A stretch of DNA of 64,000 bases, taken from contig NZ_CABTWO010000004.1 in assembly GCF_902488535.1 (NCBI RefSeq), forward strand, positions 62,001 to 126,000, in the 5' to 3' direction. The position numbers and the translations under genes are program-made. This stretch comes from an uncultured Mobiluncus sp. GTDB lineage: Bacteria; Actinomycetota; Actinomycetes; Actinomycetales; Actinomycetaceae. The notes under the pieces are model-generated. The model was not told the DNA's origin. It saw nothing but the letters and a program-made list of their open reading frames with translations, and did not search any database. Below, piece after piece: positions 35,171 through 43,771 of this stretch (within the stretch, counting starts at the first letter, position 1; every line of letters begins with the position of its first letter).

Positions 35171-35704
35171 ATGAGCGAAGCTGAGAATACGCCCCTGGTG
35201 GGCTTGGTTATGGGTTCGGATTCCGATTGGGCGACGATGTCGGCCGCCGCGGAGGTGCTGCGCGACTTTGGGATTCCTTTCGAGGCTCGGGTCGTGTCCG
35301 CCCACCGGATGCCTATCGATATGCTGGAGTACGGGACTTCGGCGGAAAAGCGCGGTTTACGGGTGATTATTGCCGGCGCGGGCGGAGCGGCGCACCTGCC
35401 GGGGATGCTGGCGGCAGCTACTGTCCTACCGGTCATCGGGGTGCCGGTTCCGTTGAAGCACTTGGAAGGCATGGATTCCCTGCTGTCCATCGTGCAAATG
35501 CCCTCCGGCGTGCCGGTCGCCACCGTTTCTATCGGCAACGCCAAGAACGCCGGCTTGCTGGCCGCCCGCATCTTGGGCGCCGGTGAGGGACCAAAGGCGG
35601 AACAGATGCGCGAACAGATGTTGAAATATCAAGCCCTGCTGCGCCAAGTAGCCATCGACAAAGGCGAAGCTTTGAAAAACGTGATGGACACGGAGGAGAA
35701 CTGA
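35171..35704 (+). CDS. purE: N5-carboxyaminoimidazole ribonucleotide mutase PurE
   Basis: A 177-residue enzyme of de novo purine synthesis converting N5-CAIR to CAIR. Family motifs: GLVMGSDSDWATM (phosphate/Ser loop), FEARVVSAHRMP (catalytic-region His), IIAGAGGAAHLPGM, GVPVPLKHLEGMDSLLSIVQMPSGVPVATVSIGNAKNAGLLA. Length is normal and every motif is intact. It is followed after one base by purK, which supplies its substrate, in an operon. The predicted leaderless start with TAGAAT fits a constitutive promoter. Confidence 0.96.
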   Translation: MSEAENTPLVGLVMGSDSDWATMSAAAEVLRDFGIPFEARVVSAHRMPIDMLEYGTSAEKRGLRVIIAGAGGAAHLPGMLAAATVLPVIGVPVPLKHLEGMDSLLSIVQMPSGVPVATVSIGNAKNAGLLAARILGAGEGPKAEQMREQMLKYQALLRQVAIDKGEALKNVMDTEEN

Positions 35705-35705
35705 G

Positions 35706-36860
35706 TTGACCACCTATCATCCGCCCGTGGTGGCGTGTATCGGCGCTGGTCAACTGGCCCGAATGCTGGCTACCGAAGCCGGTGAACTGGGCTTTCGCTT
35801 GCGAATTTTAGCTGACTCCCCCTCGGATCCGGCCGCGTTCGTGTGCCCTGAAACCGTGGTGGGCTCTCCTGAAGACCCCGAAGCATTGCGCGAGCTGCTG
35901 GACGGGGCGGACGTGGTGACTTTTGAACACGAGTTGATTCCAGACACCGTTTTCGACACCGCCGCCGCGACCGGTGTTCCCGCCCGCCCCTCCCAATCCG
36001 CATTGCTCTATGCCAAAGACAAACTGGCGATGCGCCAACGATTGGGGGAACTGGGACTGCCCATGCCTGCTTGGGCCAATGGGGCGCACTTGGATGCGGT
36101 CAAGGACGTGGGTCGGCGTTGCGGCTGGCCGTTGGTGGCGAAAATCAGCCACGGCGGGTATGACGGCCGCGGGGTACGTCTGGTATCGAGTTTGGACGAG
36201 TTCAAGACCTGGCGTGAGGGCTTAGACGAGGGTATCGAGTGCCTGGTCGAGCAGCGCGTCCCGTTCAGCAGCGAGCTGGCTGTGATGGCGGCGCGGCGTC
36301 CCTCGGGGGAACTGCGCACCTATATCCCCATGCAAACCTGGCAGGAAGAGGGACAATGCGCGGCCGTTTTGGAGCCGGCGCCGATTCCTGAGGACATCAG
36401 GGACCAAGCCGAGGACTTGGCGCGTCAGATTGGGGTGGAACTCGACATTACCGGGGTGTATGCGGTCGAAATGTTCCTGGTAGTGACCCCTGCCGGGAAC
36501 CATCGCCTCTATATCAACGAGCTGGCAATGCGCCCGCACAACTCTGGACACTGGACCCAAGACGGGTGCGTGACTTCCCAGTTCGAGCAGCATTTGCGGG
36601 CGGTATTGGACCTGCCGTTGGGTGATACGTCCCGTACTGCGCCCTACACTGCGATGGCTAATGTATTGGGCAGTAAGCTGGATGACCCCGGTGCTGCGGG
36701 AAGGCAAGTAATGGAACAGTATCCCGAAGCAAAGATTCACCTGTACCGCAAAGGCAACCGTCCCAAGCGCAAGCTCGGCCACGTCAACGTCTGCGGCACG
36801 GACCCCGATCTGGAGCTTTCTTCCGCCCGCGCGGCCGCCGACCTGCTGATGGGCAAGTAA
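35706..36860 (+). CDS. purK: N5-carboxyaminoimidazole ribonucleotide synthase PurK
   Basis: A 384-residue ATP-grasp enzyme that makes N5-CAIR from AIR, bicarbonate and ATP. Motifs: VACIGAGQLARMLATEAGELGFRLRILA, TFEHELIPDTVF, KISHGGYDGRGVRLV (ATP loop), AVEMFLVVTPAGNHRLYINELAMRPHNSGHWTQDGCVTSQFEQHLRAVLDLPLG. TTG start with GGAGGAG a few bases upstream. One base separates it from purE. Length and motifs are complete. Confidence 0.95.
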   Translation: MTTYHPPVVACIGAGQLARMLATEAGELGFRLRILADSPSDPAAFVCPETVVGSPEDPEALRELLDGADVVTFEHELIPDTVFDTAAATGVPARPSQSALLYAKDKLAMRQRLGELGLPMPAWANGAHLDAVKDVGRRCGWPLVAKISHGGYDGRGVRLVSSLDEFKTWREGLDEGIECLVEQRVPFSSELAVMAARRPSGELRTYIPMQTWQEEGQCAAVLEPAPIPEDIRDQAEDLARQIGVELDITGVYAVEMFLVVTPAGNHRLYINELAMRPHNSGHWTQDGCVTSQFEQHLRAVLDLPLGDTSRTAPYTAMANVLGSKLDDPGAAGRQVMEQYPEAKIHLYRKGNRPKRKLGHVNVCGTDPDLELSSARAAADLLMGK

Positions 36861-36889
36861 GCGTCTCCCCGACCTTGTGACCCCAAAGA

Positions 36890-36923
36890 ATTGTGGCGAC
36901 CCGGAATACCGAGCCGCCACAAT
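36890..36923. terminator. Possible bidirectional terminator between purK and the ABC permease gene
   Basis: ATTGTGGCG (36890-36898) pairs perfectly with CGCCACAAT (36915-36923); the loop contains a small CGG-AATA-CCG stem. It lies between convergent genes. A strong T-run is missing on both strands. Confidence 0.5.
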
Positions 36924-36934
36924 GAAACACCCAA

Positions 36935-37774
36935 CTAACGCAACGACAGGTGGCGAGACAGCGAGTTGTGGGCAAACCAGTAGCCGACAATCAACAGAGG
37001 GATTATGCTCAGCATTCCCAGTGGCAGGAATACGCCGGCCCCTTCGTTGGTCTGCGAGAAGATAGCGCCGAAAAGTAACTTTGTCTGGGTGGCTGCTGTC
37101 GAAATCGTGATGTGCAAGGTCACCGGCACCAATAAAGTAAACAGAGCCAACACCGCTTCATAAACCACATAGATGAGGATTGCGCTGATGGTCACCGCTT
37201 TGTTGGTGGACAGGTAAGTGAAGCTGAATCGGTTAGCTAGGGCAGATAAGCACACCACCCACAGCACAAACTGTGCCGCCGCCAGCAGCAATACCACAAT
37301 CATGGGGACGATGAGGTAGGCGGGAGCGCCTTGCAGGGCATGCCCGATAGCCTCCCAAGTCGCAGCTAATTTGTCGCCAAAACTCAGCCCGGGACCTGCC
37401 GCCCCTGACATCTGGGTAAAGATGACCCAGGCCAGCGCCAAGCAGCTCCAACAAGTGCTGAGTAGGACCGCGATAAACAGCCACAGAGACTTCGCACCCA
37501 GCACGGTTCCACCCGAGGCCGGCAGCGTATTCGTAAAGTAGCCGCGCTGGCCGTAGGTGGTCTGGTAGTAGTGTTTGGCTCCGCTGATGAACACGAGGAA
37601 AGGAATTATGATTGCCACTAGGGCGCCAATGGTGGTACCCGTGGTGGCCAGGAAACTTTGGTCAGTGAGGCTGAGCATCCCCGAGACAAACACCACCGCC
37701 AAGCCGACGACCAGATAGAGCAGCAGCTGCCAGCCCATTTCCTTGGCTTCATACTTGAATAACTTAGCAAACAT
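36935..37774 (-). CDS. ABC-2 type transporter permease
   Basis: About 279 residues with six hydrophobic segments: LLLYLVVGLAVVFVSGMLSL; IGALVAIIIPFLVFISGAKHYY; LWLFIAVLLSTCWSCLALAWVIF; IVPMIVVLLLAAAQFVLWVVCLSAL; ISAILIYVVYEAVLALFTLLV; FLPLGMLSIIPLLIVGYWF. This is the membrane half of a small export-type ABC transporter. The ATG at 37774 is chosen: AGGAAGG lies upstream and the conserved MFAKLFKYEAKE start follows, and it overlaps the ATPase gene by 11 bases. Substrate is unknown; YtrA-type regulation suggests a cell-envelope stress role as in Firmicutes (inference). Confidence 0.82.
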   Translation of the reverse strand: MFAKLFKYEAKEMGWQLLLYLVVGLAVVFVSGMLSLTDQSFLATTGTTIGALVAIIIPFLVFISGAKHYYQTTYGQRGYFTNTLPASGGTVLGAKSLWLFIAVLLSTCWSCLALAWVIFTQMSGAAGPGLSFGDKLAATWEAIGHALQGAPAYLIVPMIVVLLLAAAQFVLWVVCLSALANRFSFTYLSTNKAVTISAILIYVVYEAVLALFTLLVPVTLHITISTAATQTKLLFGAIFSQTNEGAGVFLPLGMLSIIPLLIVGYWFAHNSLSRHLSLR

Positions 37775-38489
37775 GGGAGTATTCCTTCCTAAAGATTTGA
37801 TCCAGGGACATGCCGTAGGCTTCCCGCAGTTCATCGGCTTCGCCCTGTTTGAACAGCTTGCCCGCGTGCAGGAATACGGCTTCGTCCAGCACCGGCTCAA
37901 TGTCAGTGACCAAGTGGGTGGAAATGAACAGAGTCGCTTCGGGGTTCCAGCCTTTCACAATGGTGTCCAGCAGGGTTTGGCGTGCCGCCGGGTCCACTCC
38001 CGAAATCGGCTCGTCCAATAGATAGAGCCGGGCCGAGCGTGACATTACCAGCGCCAGCTGCAGTTTTTCACGCATCCCTTTGCTCATATGGTTGGTGGTT
38101 TGGCTACGTTCTAGCCCCAAAAACTCCACCAGTTCCGTGGCTTTTTTCGCGTCAAAGTCCGCGAAATAATCCGCGTGCCGCCCGATTGCCGCGTCAACGC
38201 TGATAGATTCGGGCAGCCAGGCGGCGTCGGGCAGGAAAGAGGTCATGGCTTTGGTTTTCGCCCCGACTTCCTGACCGTCTATCCGAACTTGCCCGCTGGT
38301 GGGTTCCAGTACGCCTGCCAAGATTTTTAGCAGCGTGGTTTTCCCCGAGCCGTTTTCGCCCAGCAAACCGATGATTTTCCCGGCACTCAAGTTGAGGGTG
38401 AGCTGGTCTAATGCCGGTTTCACCACTCCGTTTACCTTGATGCCCTGGTAGCGTTTGGTGAGGTTGGACACTTCCACTAAGGGTTGCAT
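37764..38489 (-). CDS. ABC transporter ATP-binding protein
   Basis: About 241 residues: Walker A GLLGENGSGKTTLLKILAG, a Q-loop near SFLPDAAWL (unusual: the expected Gln is not obvious, so the Q-loop is weak), signature region MSKGMREKLQLALVM, Walker B LYLLDEPISGVDPAARQ, and the H-loop ISTHL. The signature is MSKGM rather than LSGGQ, as in YtrB-type ATPases. ATG at 38489 lies one base after the regulator stop (AAAGGA upstream). It pairs with the permease gene and the GntR gene in one operon. Confidence 0.86.
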   Translation of the reverse strand: MQPLVEVSNLTKRYQGIKVNGVVKPALDQLTLNLSAGKIIGLLGENGSGKTTLLKILAGVLEPTSGQVRIDGQEVGAKTKAMTSFLPDAAWLPESISVDAAIGRHADYFADFDAKKATELVEFLGLERSQTTNHMSKGMREKLQLALVMSRSARLYLLDEPISGVDPAARQTLLDTIVKGWNPEATLFISTHLVTDIEPVLDEAVFLHAGKLFKQGEADELREAYGMSLDQIFRKEYSHVC

Positions 38490-38490
38490 C

Positions 38491-38853
38491 TCAATCACGT
38501 CCTTTCCATTGACTATTCAACAGATCTTGGGCTTCGCTGAGGCTCAGTCCCAAAGTTTTCATGTCTGTTACGAAGTTGCGTACGGAGGTTTTCGCCAGAT
38601 CATGACCGAGTTCCCGGACGGTTCCGGCATCTTCAGTGACGAAACGTCCCAAGCCCCGGCGCGAGGCAACCAAGCCGGTGCGCTCCAGCTCGGTCAATGC
38701 CTTTTGCATGGTGTTGGGATTGACCCCGTACTCGGCGGATAAATCACGTACAGAGGGAATCTGGGAACCCCGCTCCCATGCTCCGCTGGTGATACGCCGT
38801 GAGAAGTCGTCAAGCAACTGGCGCCAAATGGGCGTTCCAGTATCGAAATCCAT
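38491..38853 (-). CDS. GntR-family (YtrA subgroup) repressor
   Basis: A 120-residue regulator with an N-terminal winged helix (TPIWRQLLDDFSRRITSGAWERGSQIPSVRDLSAEYGVNPNTMQKALTELERTGLVASRRGLGRFV) and only a short helical C-terminal tail. The small tail is the mark of the YtrA subgroup, which controls adjacent ABC exporters. ATG with AAGGAG upstream. It heads the operon with the ATPase and permease genes. An inverted repeat overlaps its promoter (38892-38913), suggesting self-repression. Confidence 0.9.
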   Translation of the reverse strand: MDFDTGTPIWRQLLDDFSRRITSGAWERGSQIPSVRDLSAEYGVNPNTMQKALTELERTGLVASRRGLGRFVTEDAGTVRELGHDLAKTSVRNFVTDMKTLGLSLSEAQDLLNSQWKGRD

Positions 38854-38891
38854 CAGCTTCTCCTTACCTGAACAAACGCGGTACCATGTTT

Positions 38892-38913
38892 GTGTACTAC
38901 AACACTAATACAC
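38892..38913 (-). promoter_or_regulatory. Candidate YtrA-type operator over the GntR-ABC promoter
   Basis: GTGTA (38892-38896) and TACAC (38909-38913) form an inverted repeat with a 12-base spacer. It overlaps the predicted -10. Confidence 0.5.
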
Positions 38914-38930
38914 CGGCACACAGCTGTCAA
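38902..38930 (-). promoter_or_regulatory. Promoter of the GntR-ABC operon
   Basis: Minus-strand TTGACA (38925-38930) and TAGTGT (38902-38907) with a 17-base spacer. The -35 is a perfect consensus. The leader to the ATG is about 40 bases. Confidence 0.75.
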
Positions 38931-38970
38931 GGGGAAACTTTTTCAAGGCTGAATAAAAGGGAGATTCGGC

Positions 38971-39645
38971 TCAAGCCCACAACGAGGGCCAGAAAATCCC
39001 CAGCTCGCCAGCCAGTTTTCGCAGCAAAGGCAGAGAAATCCCGATGACATTGTGCGGGTCGCCCTCGATACCGCTGATGAATGCCCCGCCCAGGCCGTCA
39101 ATCGTAAATGAGCCGGCGACTTCCAGCGGTTCCCCGCTGGCCACGTAGGCGCGGGCCTCCGCCTCGCTGAAATCCGCAAAATGTACCACGGTGGACTCGG
39201 TGCGCCCCACTTCTGCAACCGGTTCGGCCGCATCGCTGCGTAAACGCATCACCCAGTGCCCGGTGTGTAACACCCCGAAATCCCCCGACAGGGCGCGCAC
39301 GCGCGCGAGGGCCACCTCGGGATTGTGGGGTTTGCCCAGCACCTCGCCGTGAAACTCCAGCATGGAGTCACAACCCACCACCAACGTGTCCGTACCCGGC
39401 GAAAGCGACGTCTCGAGCTCCCCCGCTACCGCCCGCGCTTTTGCCTGCGCGAGAGCCAAAACCTGCTCGGCCGGACCGGCCGCACGCGAACGCAGCTCAG
39501 CCAGCAAAGCATCCTCGTCCACGTGAGAAACCCGCACCACCGGGCGCAGCCCCGCCCCTTGCAACACTTTGCGCCGCGCCGGAGAGGCGGAAGCCAACAC
39601 CACGCGCACCGCGGCCGCACCCAAATCAGAATCTGGTTTTTCCAT
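38971..39645 (-). CDS. maf: Maf-like nucleotide pyrophosphatase
   Basis: A 224-residue house-cleaning nucleotide pyrophosphatase of the Maf/HAM1-like fold. Motifs: VVLASASPARRKVLQGAGL (substrate loop), VVGCDSMLEFHGEVLGKPHNPEVA (catalytic Asp region), TVVHFADFSEAEARAYVASGEPLEVAGSFTIDGLGGAFI, GDPHNVIGISLPLLRKL. It hydrolyses non-canonical or modified dNTPs to monophosphates. Length is normal. Start ATG has TAGGCT six bases upstream, partly within the stop region of the next gene, so it may be leaderless. Confidence 0.92.
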   Translation of the reverse strand: MEKPDSDLGAAAVRVVLASASPARRKVLQGAGLRPVVRVSHVDEDALLAELRSRAAGPAEQVLALAQAKARAVAGELETSLSPGTDTLVVGCDSMLEFHGEVLGKPHNPEVALARVRALSGDFGVLHTGHWVMRLRSDAAEPVAEVGRTESTVVHFADFSEAEARAYVASGEPLEVAGSFTIDGLGGAFISGIEGDPHNVIGISLPLLRKLAGELGIFWPSLWA

Positions 39646-39651
39646 ATCTCT

Positions 39652-39657
39652 AGCCTA
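39652..39657 (-). promoter_or_regulatory. Predicted -10 hexamer of maf
   Basis: TAGGCT on the minus strand ends six bases before the ATG at 39645 and includes the stop codon of the preceding hydrolase gene. Confidence 0.4.
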
Positions 39658-40611
39658 ATCGCGCGGGTCTGATTCGCGGCAACCCAGAAAACGACCCAGC
39701 AGTTCCCGCAGCTCAGCCCAGGTTTGGCTGCCCGGCACTCGCAAGGACCCGTGGAAGGTTCCGGCATACATATGCGTCTCCACCGGCACTCCGCAATCAG
39801 CCAGGCGCAGCGCTAAACGCAGCCCTTCATCGCGCAGCGGGTCGATGGGGTTCACCACGATGAGGCTGCGCGGCATTTTGCCCGCCACTGCTGGGCTGTC
39901 CAGGATTTCCATCAGTTTCGCACGCAGGGCCAGGCTCGGTGCCGCCAAATCCCAAGCCTCCCGATTAGCCTCGGCCGTCCAGACCGGGCCGGCAGCGTGA
40001 GTTTGCATAGAATCACTCTCGCAGCGCGGATCTAAGCAGGGTTCAAACAGGATTATTCCCGCCACCTGACACTCCGCTGATTCCGCCAGCAGGTCCGCCA
40101 CGGCATAATACGCCAGGCCTGCCCCTGCGGAATCGCCGAAAACATACACTTCCAGCCCTAACTCGCGCCCCCACTCCAGGGCGTAAAGCAGCGCCGCCCG
40201 GCAATCCGCCACCGCTCGGTCCACCGGAAATTCGGGCGCCAAACGATAATCCGCGGACAGGACTATGGCCCCCAAATACTCGGCCAGCTCAACATTGTGC
40301 ACGTCATCAAACCGGGCTCTGCCAGCCACGTAGCCGCCGCCGTGGAGGGTGAGCAAGATGGCTGAACAGTCCGCCCGACCTTTTGCCGCCGAGGACTGCG
40401 CAGCGGGTTGCGGGGTGAAACAACGCAGCTCCATAGGTTGGCCATCCCCGCCGGGGATTTCCCTCACGTCGAGGTTCACTCCGGCCGGGGTTTCTGTGGA
40501 CATACCTAACATTCGGTCCCCTTCGCTTCGCATAGTTTGCAGGTCACAAGGTGTTTGTGGGGGCGTGGCGGCGATTGTCGGTGTTAGTTCGGGGCACAAG
40601 AAGGGTTGCAT
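39655..40611 (-). CDS. Alpha/beta hydrolase, HSL-type esterase
   Basis: A 318-residue hydrolase. LLTLHGGGYVAGRARFDDVHN has the HGGGY oxyanion-hole motif, VYVFGDSAGAGLAYYAVADL the GDSAG nucleophile Ser (near residue 168), PIDPLRDEGLRLALRL the Asp region, and HMYAGTFHGS the catalytic His. This is the hormone-sensitive-lipase (acetyl esterase) family, acting on short-chain esters. No signal peptide is seen, so it is cytoplasmic. It ends ten bases before maf and follows the other hydrolase; the true substrate is unknown. Confidence 0.85.
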   Translation of the reverse strand: MQPFLCPELTPTIAATPPQTPCDLQTMRSEGDRMLGMSTETPAGVNLDVREIPGGDGQPMELRCFTPQPAAQSSAAKGRADCSAILLTLHGGGYVAGRARFDDVHNVELAEYLGAIVLSADYRLAPEFPVDRAVADCRAALLYALEWGRELGLEVYVFGDSAGAGLAYYAVADLLAESAECQVAGIILFEPCLDPRCESDSMQTHAAGPVWTAEANREAWDLAAPSLALRAKLMEILDSPAVAGKMPRSLIVVNPIDPLRDEGLRLALRLADCGVPVETHMYAGTFHGSLRVPGSQTWAELRELLGRFLGCRESDPRD

Positions 40612-40627
40612 CGTTTTGCCTTTCAGG

Positions 40628-41425
40628 TCAGCCCGCGTAGCGGTGGAGCCATTCGTCTAAGCTGGCGTGGTATTGCTCCGGGGCACCGAGCCGCACGCCG
40701 TGTCCAGTCCCGGAAATAACCTCGGTTTGCACCAAGGGGTTACCCACCTGGGCGATAGCGGCCACGCCCTCCAGACCAATCAACACCTCATCAGTGTCTG
40801 AGGTAACAACTTTAGTCGGTACGCGCAGCGCCGCGACGATTTCTGGCCAGGGTTCGTGGAAGCTGACGATACCGGTAGCCAGCAGGCGCGGGTCCACCAA
40901 GCCTTTGCCAAAAGCCCAGCCGTAGTGCGAGGCGGCGCTCCAGCCCGGACGCTGCGCCACGTTGTCCGCCAGCGTTTCCACCGGATTGGCCTGCCAGGTG
41001 TGTTCACAGCGGGTGACTTGTTCGCCGGCCCGCTGGCGATACCCTACCGCCTGCGACGGGCTCAACCAGGCAGGGTCCTCGAGAAAAAGTGCTTTCATCA
41101 ACTCGGGACGACGCCCACCGAGGTAGCTGGAGATGGCCGCCCCCATAGAATGGGCTACGATTACCGGGGTTTGCCCATAGAGCTGTTCCAGATATTGCAA
41201 AGTCAGCGCTAATTCCTCTGCCGAAGCCGCGGCCGGGTCGGCTAGCTCCGTATTGCACAGACGCCGCGAGGTGCCGTGTCCCAGCGAATCCAGCGCCACC
41301 ACGAAGTAGCGGTCGCGCAGGTGGTTCAGCAAATCGACCCAAGCCAAGGCGGAATCGCAGACTCCGTGGACTAACACCACCATCGGGTTTTGCGGCTCAC
41401 CCGACACATAATGGGACAGCATCAC
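40628..41425 (-). CDS. Alpha/beta hydrolase
   Basis: A 265-residue alpha/beta-fold protein: VVLVHGVCDSALAWVDLLNHLRDRYFVVALDSLGHGTS (HG oxyanion region), VIVAHSMGAAISSYL (the nucleophile Ser in HSMGA), VVTSDTDEVLIGLEG (Asp), and GTGHGVRLGAPEQ (His). A complete triad is present. GAAAGGAAAC precedes the ATG. It lies 16 bases from the esterase gene, so both are co-transcribed. Substrate cannot be told. Confidence 0.82.
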   Translation of the reverse strand: MMLSHYVSGEPQNPMVVLVHGVCDSALAWVDLLNHLRDRYFVVALDSLGHGTSRRLCNTELADPAAASAEELALTLQYLEQLYGQTPVIVAHSMGAAISSYLGGRRPELMKALFLEDPAWLSPSQAVGYRQRAGEQVTRCEHTWQANPVETLADNVAQRPGWSAASHYGWAFGKGLVDPRLLATGIVSFHEPWPEIVAALRVPTKVVTSDTDEVLIGLEGVAAIAQVGNPLVQTEVISGTGHGVRLGAPEQYHASLDEWLHRYAG

Positions 41426-41544
41426 CAGTTTCCTTTCGCCAGCACTATTCTAGCTGCGGTTGCGTTCCCACCCTGAAAAGCCGGACAAAGTACCCGCCAG
41501 AGACTCCAGAAAGACTGGGAATACTAAGGAATAATTTAAATGCT

Positions 41545-41586
41545 CCGTCGAATAGCGCGACGGGTCAAAAAAGGGTAAAGTTTTAC
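41545..41586. promoter_or_regulatory. Inverted repeats upstream of the two-component genes
   Basis: CCGTCG (41545-41550) pairs with CGACGG (41558-41563), and GTAAA/TTTAC form a second short palindrome at 41575-41586. Both lie within 170 bases of the response-regulator start. They may be binding sites, for example for the regulator itself. Nothing else is recognised in 41426-41708. Confidence 0.35.
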
Positions 41587-41708
41587 TCGATGATGACTTA
41601 GGGTTTTACCAATCTCCCAGTTCACGAATACCTGCGATAGTCCAGCGTTTCGGTAAATTCGAGAGAACGGAACCAGGATATAGAGAAACGAAAGCAGAGG
41701 AACAAAGA

Positions 41709-42386
41709 ATGACCAGAGTCCTTTTAGTCGAAGACGATCCCGCCATTGCCGAACCGTTGACCCGCGCTTTGCAGCGTGAAGGCTACGAGGTCAGCGCCCA
41801 CGTTACGGGCGGTTCTGCCCTGAAACAAGTCAATGACTCCGACATGGTGATTTTGGACTTGGGCCTGCCCGATATGGACGGCCTGGACGTAGCACGCACG
41901 ATTCGCGCCCAAGGCCTCATCATTCCGATTCTCATTCTGACCGCGCGTACCGGCGAAGTCGACATGGTGGTGGGCCTAGACGCCGGGGCGGACGATTACG
42001 TCACCAAGCCTTTCCGGCTGGGCGAGCTGCTGGCCCGCGTGCGGGCTTTGCTGCGGCGTTCCGGCGGGGAAATCACTGAAGAAAGCGACCTCACCGCCCA
42101 GGATGTGCGCATTGAGGTTTCCGCTCACCGCGCTTTCCAAGGCACGCGTGAACTGCAGCTGACCGCGAAAGAGTTTGAGCTGCTGCGGGTGCTGGTGCGC
42201 GAAGCCGGCGCGGTCGTGGAGCGGGAAGCCATTATGCGGGAAGTATGGGGCGGGGACCCGTCGGGTTCCACCAAGACCTTGGATATGCACGTCTCGTGGC
42301 TGCGCCGCAAGCTCGGCGACGACGCGAACAATCCGCATTACATCACCACCGTGCGCGGCATGGGTTTCCGTTTTGAAACTGCCTAA
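41709..42386 (+). CDS. OmpR/PhoB-family response regulator
   Basis: A 225-residue two-domain regulator. The receiver has the acidic pocket VEDD (residues 8-10), phospho-acceptor Asp50 in VILDLGLPDMDG, a T in LTART and Lys in VTKPF near residue 99. The C-terminal winged helix reads LTAKEFELLRVLVREAGAVVEREAIMREVWG and MHVSWLRRKLGDDANNPHYITTVRGMGFRFE. It binds DNA when phosphorylated by the kinase encoded three bases downstream. GAGGAAC lies before the ATG. The signal and targets are unknown. Confidence 0.93.
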   Translation: MTRVLLVEDDPAIAEPLTRALQREGYEVSAHVTGGSALKQVNDSDMVILDLGLPDMDGLDVARTIRAQGLIIPILILTARTGEVDMVVGLDAGADDYVTKPFRLGELLARVRALLRRSGGEITEESDLTAQDVRIEVSAHRAFQGTRELQLTAKEFELLRVLVREAGAVVEREAIMREVWGGDPSGSTKTLDMHVSWLRRKLGDDANNPHYITTVRGMGFRFETA

Positions 42387-42389
42387 CCC

Positions 42390-43709
42390 TTGCGCAAGCA
42401 AATCCTGATTTCCATCCTCAGCGCGGTCATCATTGCCGTGCTGCTGCTGGGCGTGCCCCTGGCCGCCTTCGCTGTCAATCAGCTGTGGGATTCAGCACGC
42501 GCCGATGTTGACGCGACCGCTAAACAATATGCGCTCGCCCTGGACCGCACGTCCCTGACCGGCCACTATGTGACTGACGTGACCGTGGCCAGCTGGCTGT
42601 GGCCAGGACGCTCGGCGGACACCAGGGTGGAAGTCACCACTCAAGACGGTCGCGACCTTAGCTTCGGAACCCGCCCAGTTTTCCCGCTTATCTCGCGGGT
42701 CGAAACCGCCACGGGAGCCACCCTGACGGTCATTTCTTCATCAGACAACGCCCGTTCGCGTTCCGTGGTGTTCGTTTTGGTGACACTTTCCGGAGTGGGG
42801 GCATCAGTCCTGGTCGGCGCGTTTATCGCGTTGCGGGCGTCTCGCCGGATTTCGGCGCCGCTGATTTATCTGTCCGCCCAAGCTGAACAGCTCGGTTCCG
42901 GCGGGGTGCGTCCCCGCGTGACCCCCTCCGGGATTGAGGAAATCGACCTGGTGCAAGACGAACTGGTCCGAGCCAGCGAAAACCTGGCGGGGCGTATCGC
43001 CGCGGAACGCCAGTTCGCTTCTGACGTGTCCCATCAGCTGCGCACCCCGCTGACGGCTCTGTCTATGCGGCTGGAAGAAATCCAGATGATCAGCAGCGAA
43101 CCGGAGGTACAGCAAGAGGCCGAACAGTGCCTGGACCAGCTTGAACGCCTGACTGGTGTGGTCGAGGACCTGAAACGCAACTCCCAGAATGCCGGCGGGG
43201 GCACCACCCAAGCGATTAACGTCGACGAATTCCTGGTACACCAGCAAAACGAGTGGGAAAACCAGTTCCGGGCGGCGAATCGCCCGCTGGTGTTCCGCAA
43301 CGAAACCGACCGTCCCGCCCTGGCCACGCCCGGCTCGCTGGGCCAAGTCATCGCCACCCTCCTGGAGAATTCGTTGAAGTACGGGGCGGGTACGACCACG
43401 GTGCGCGCCAAGATGAGCGGCAACAAGAAGGGCATGTATTTCGAGGTCAGCGACGAGGGTGCGGGGGTGGACGACGAAATCGCCCCGGACATTTTCAAAA
43501 AGGGTGTCTCGGGGCACGGTTCGACCGGGATTGGCTTGGCGCTGGCGAAACAGCTCATCGAAGCCGACGGCGGGAAACTCGAACTCATTGTGCGCCGCCC
43601 CCCGACTTTCCAGGCTTATGTCGCCACCGTGCCGGCCTCCCTGGATCCGAACAAGGTTTTGCCCCAAGGCGCCATTATTTCTGTTTCCCATCCCAAGCGC
43701 CGGTTCTGA
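42390..43709 (+). CDS. Sensor histidine kinase
   Basis: A 439-residue membrane kinase: helix 1 (QILISILSAVIIAVLLLGVPLAAF), an extracytoplasmic sensor of about 100 residues, helix 2 (VVFVLVTLSGVGASVLVGAFIAL), a HAMP-like linker, the H-box FASDVSHQLRTPLTAL with His215, the N-box LLENSLKYGAGT, and G-boxes DEGAGVDD and GSTGIGLALAKQL. All catalytic blocks are intact. It pairs with the upstream regulator gene. TTG start. Confidence 0.92.
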   Translation: MRKQILISILSAVIIAVLLLGVPLAAFAVNQLWDSARADVDATAKQYALALDRTSLTGHYVTDVTVASWLWPGRSADTRVEVTTQDGRDLSFGTRPVFPLISRVETATGATLTVISSSDNARSRSVVFVLVTLSGVGASVLVGAFIALRASRRISAPLIYLSAQAEQLGSGGVRPRVTPSGIEEIDLVQDELVRASENLAGRIAAERQFASDVSHQLRTPLTALSMRLEEIQMISSEPEVQQEAEQCLDQLERLTGVVEDLKRNSQNAGGGTTQAINVDEFLVHQQNEWENQFRAANRPLVFRNETDRPALATPGSLGQVIATLLENSLKYGAGTTTVRAKMSGNKKGMYFEVSDEGAGVDDEIAPDIFKKGVSGHGSTGIGLALAKQLIEADGGKLELIVRRPPTFQAYVATVPASLDPNKVLPQGAIISVSHPKRRF

Positions 43710-43714
43710 CTTTC

Positions 43715-43735
43715 CCGGTTCGACCGGCGATTTTT
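43715..43735 (+). terminator. Possible rho-independent terminator after the kinase gene
   Basis: CCGGT (43715-43719), a three-base loop and ACCGG (43723-43727) are followed by CGATTTTT. The stem is short (five bases). Confidence 0.45.
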
Positions 43736-43759
43736 CACGGTGAAGGGCGTTTGCCTAGA

Positions 43760-43765
43760 TAGGAT
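43760..43765 (+). promoter_or_regulatory. Predicted -10 hexamer of leaderless methyltransferase gene
   Basis: TAGGAT ends six bases before the GTG at 43772, with no ribosome site. It lies after the putative terminator at 43715-43735. Confidence 0.5.
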
Positions 43766-43771
43766 TTTTTC

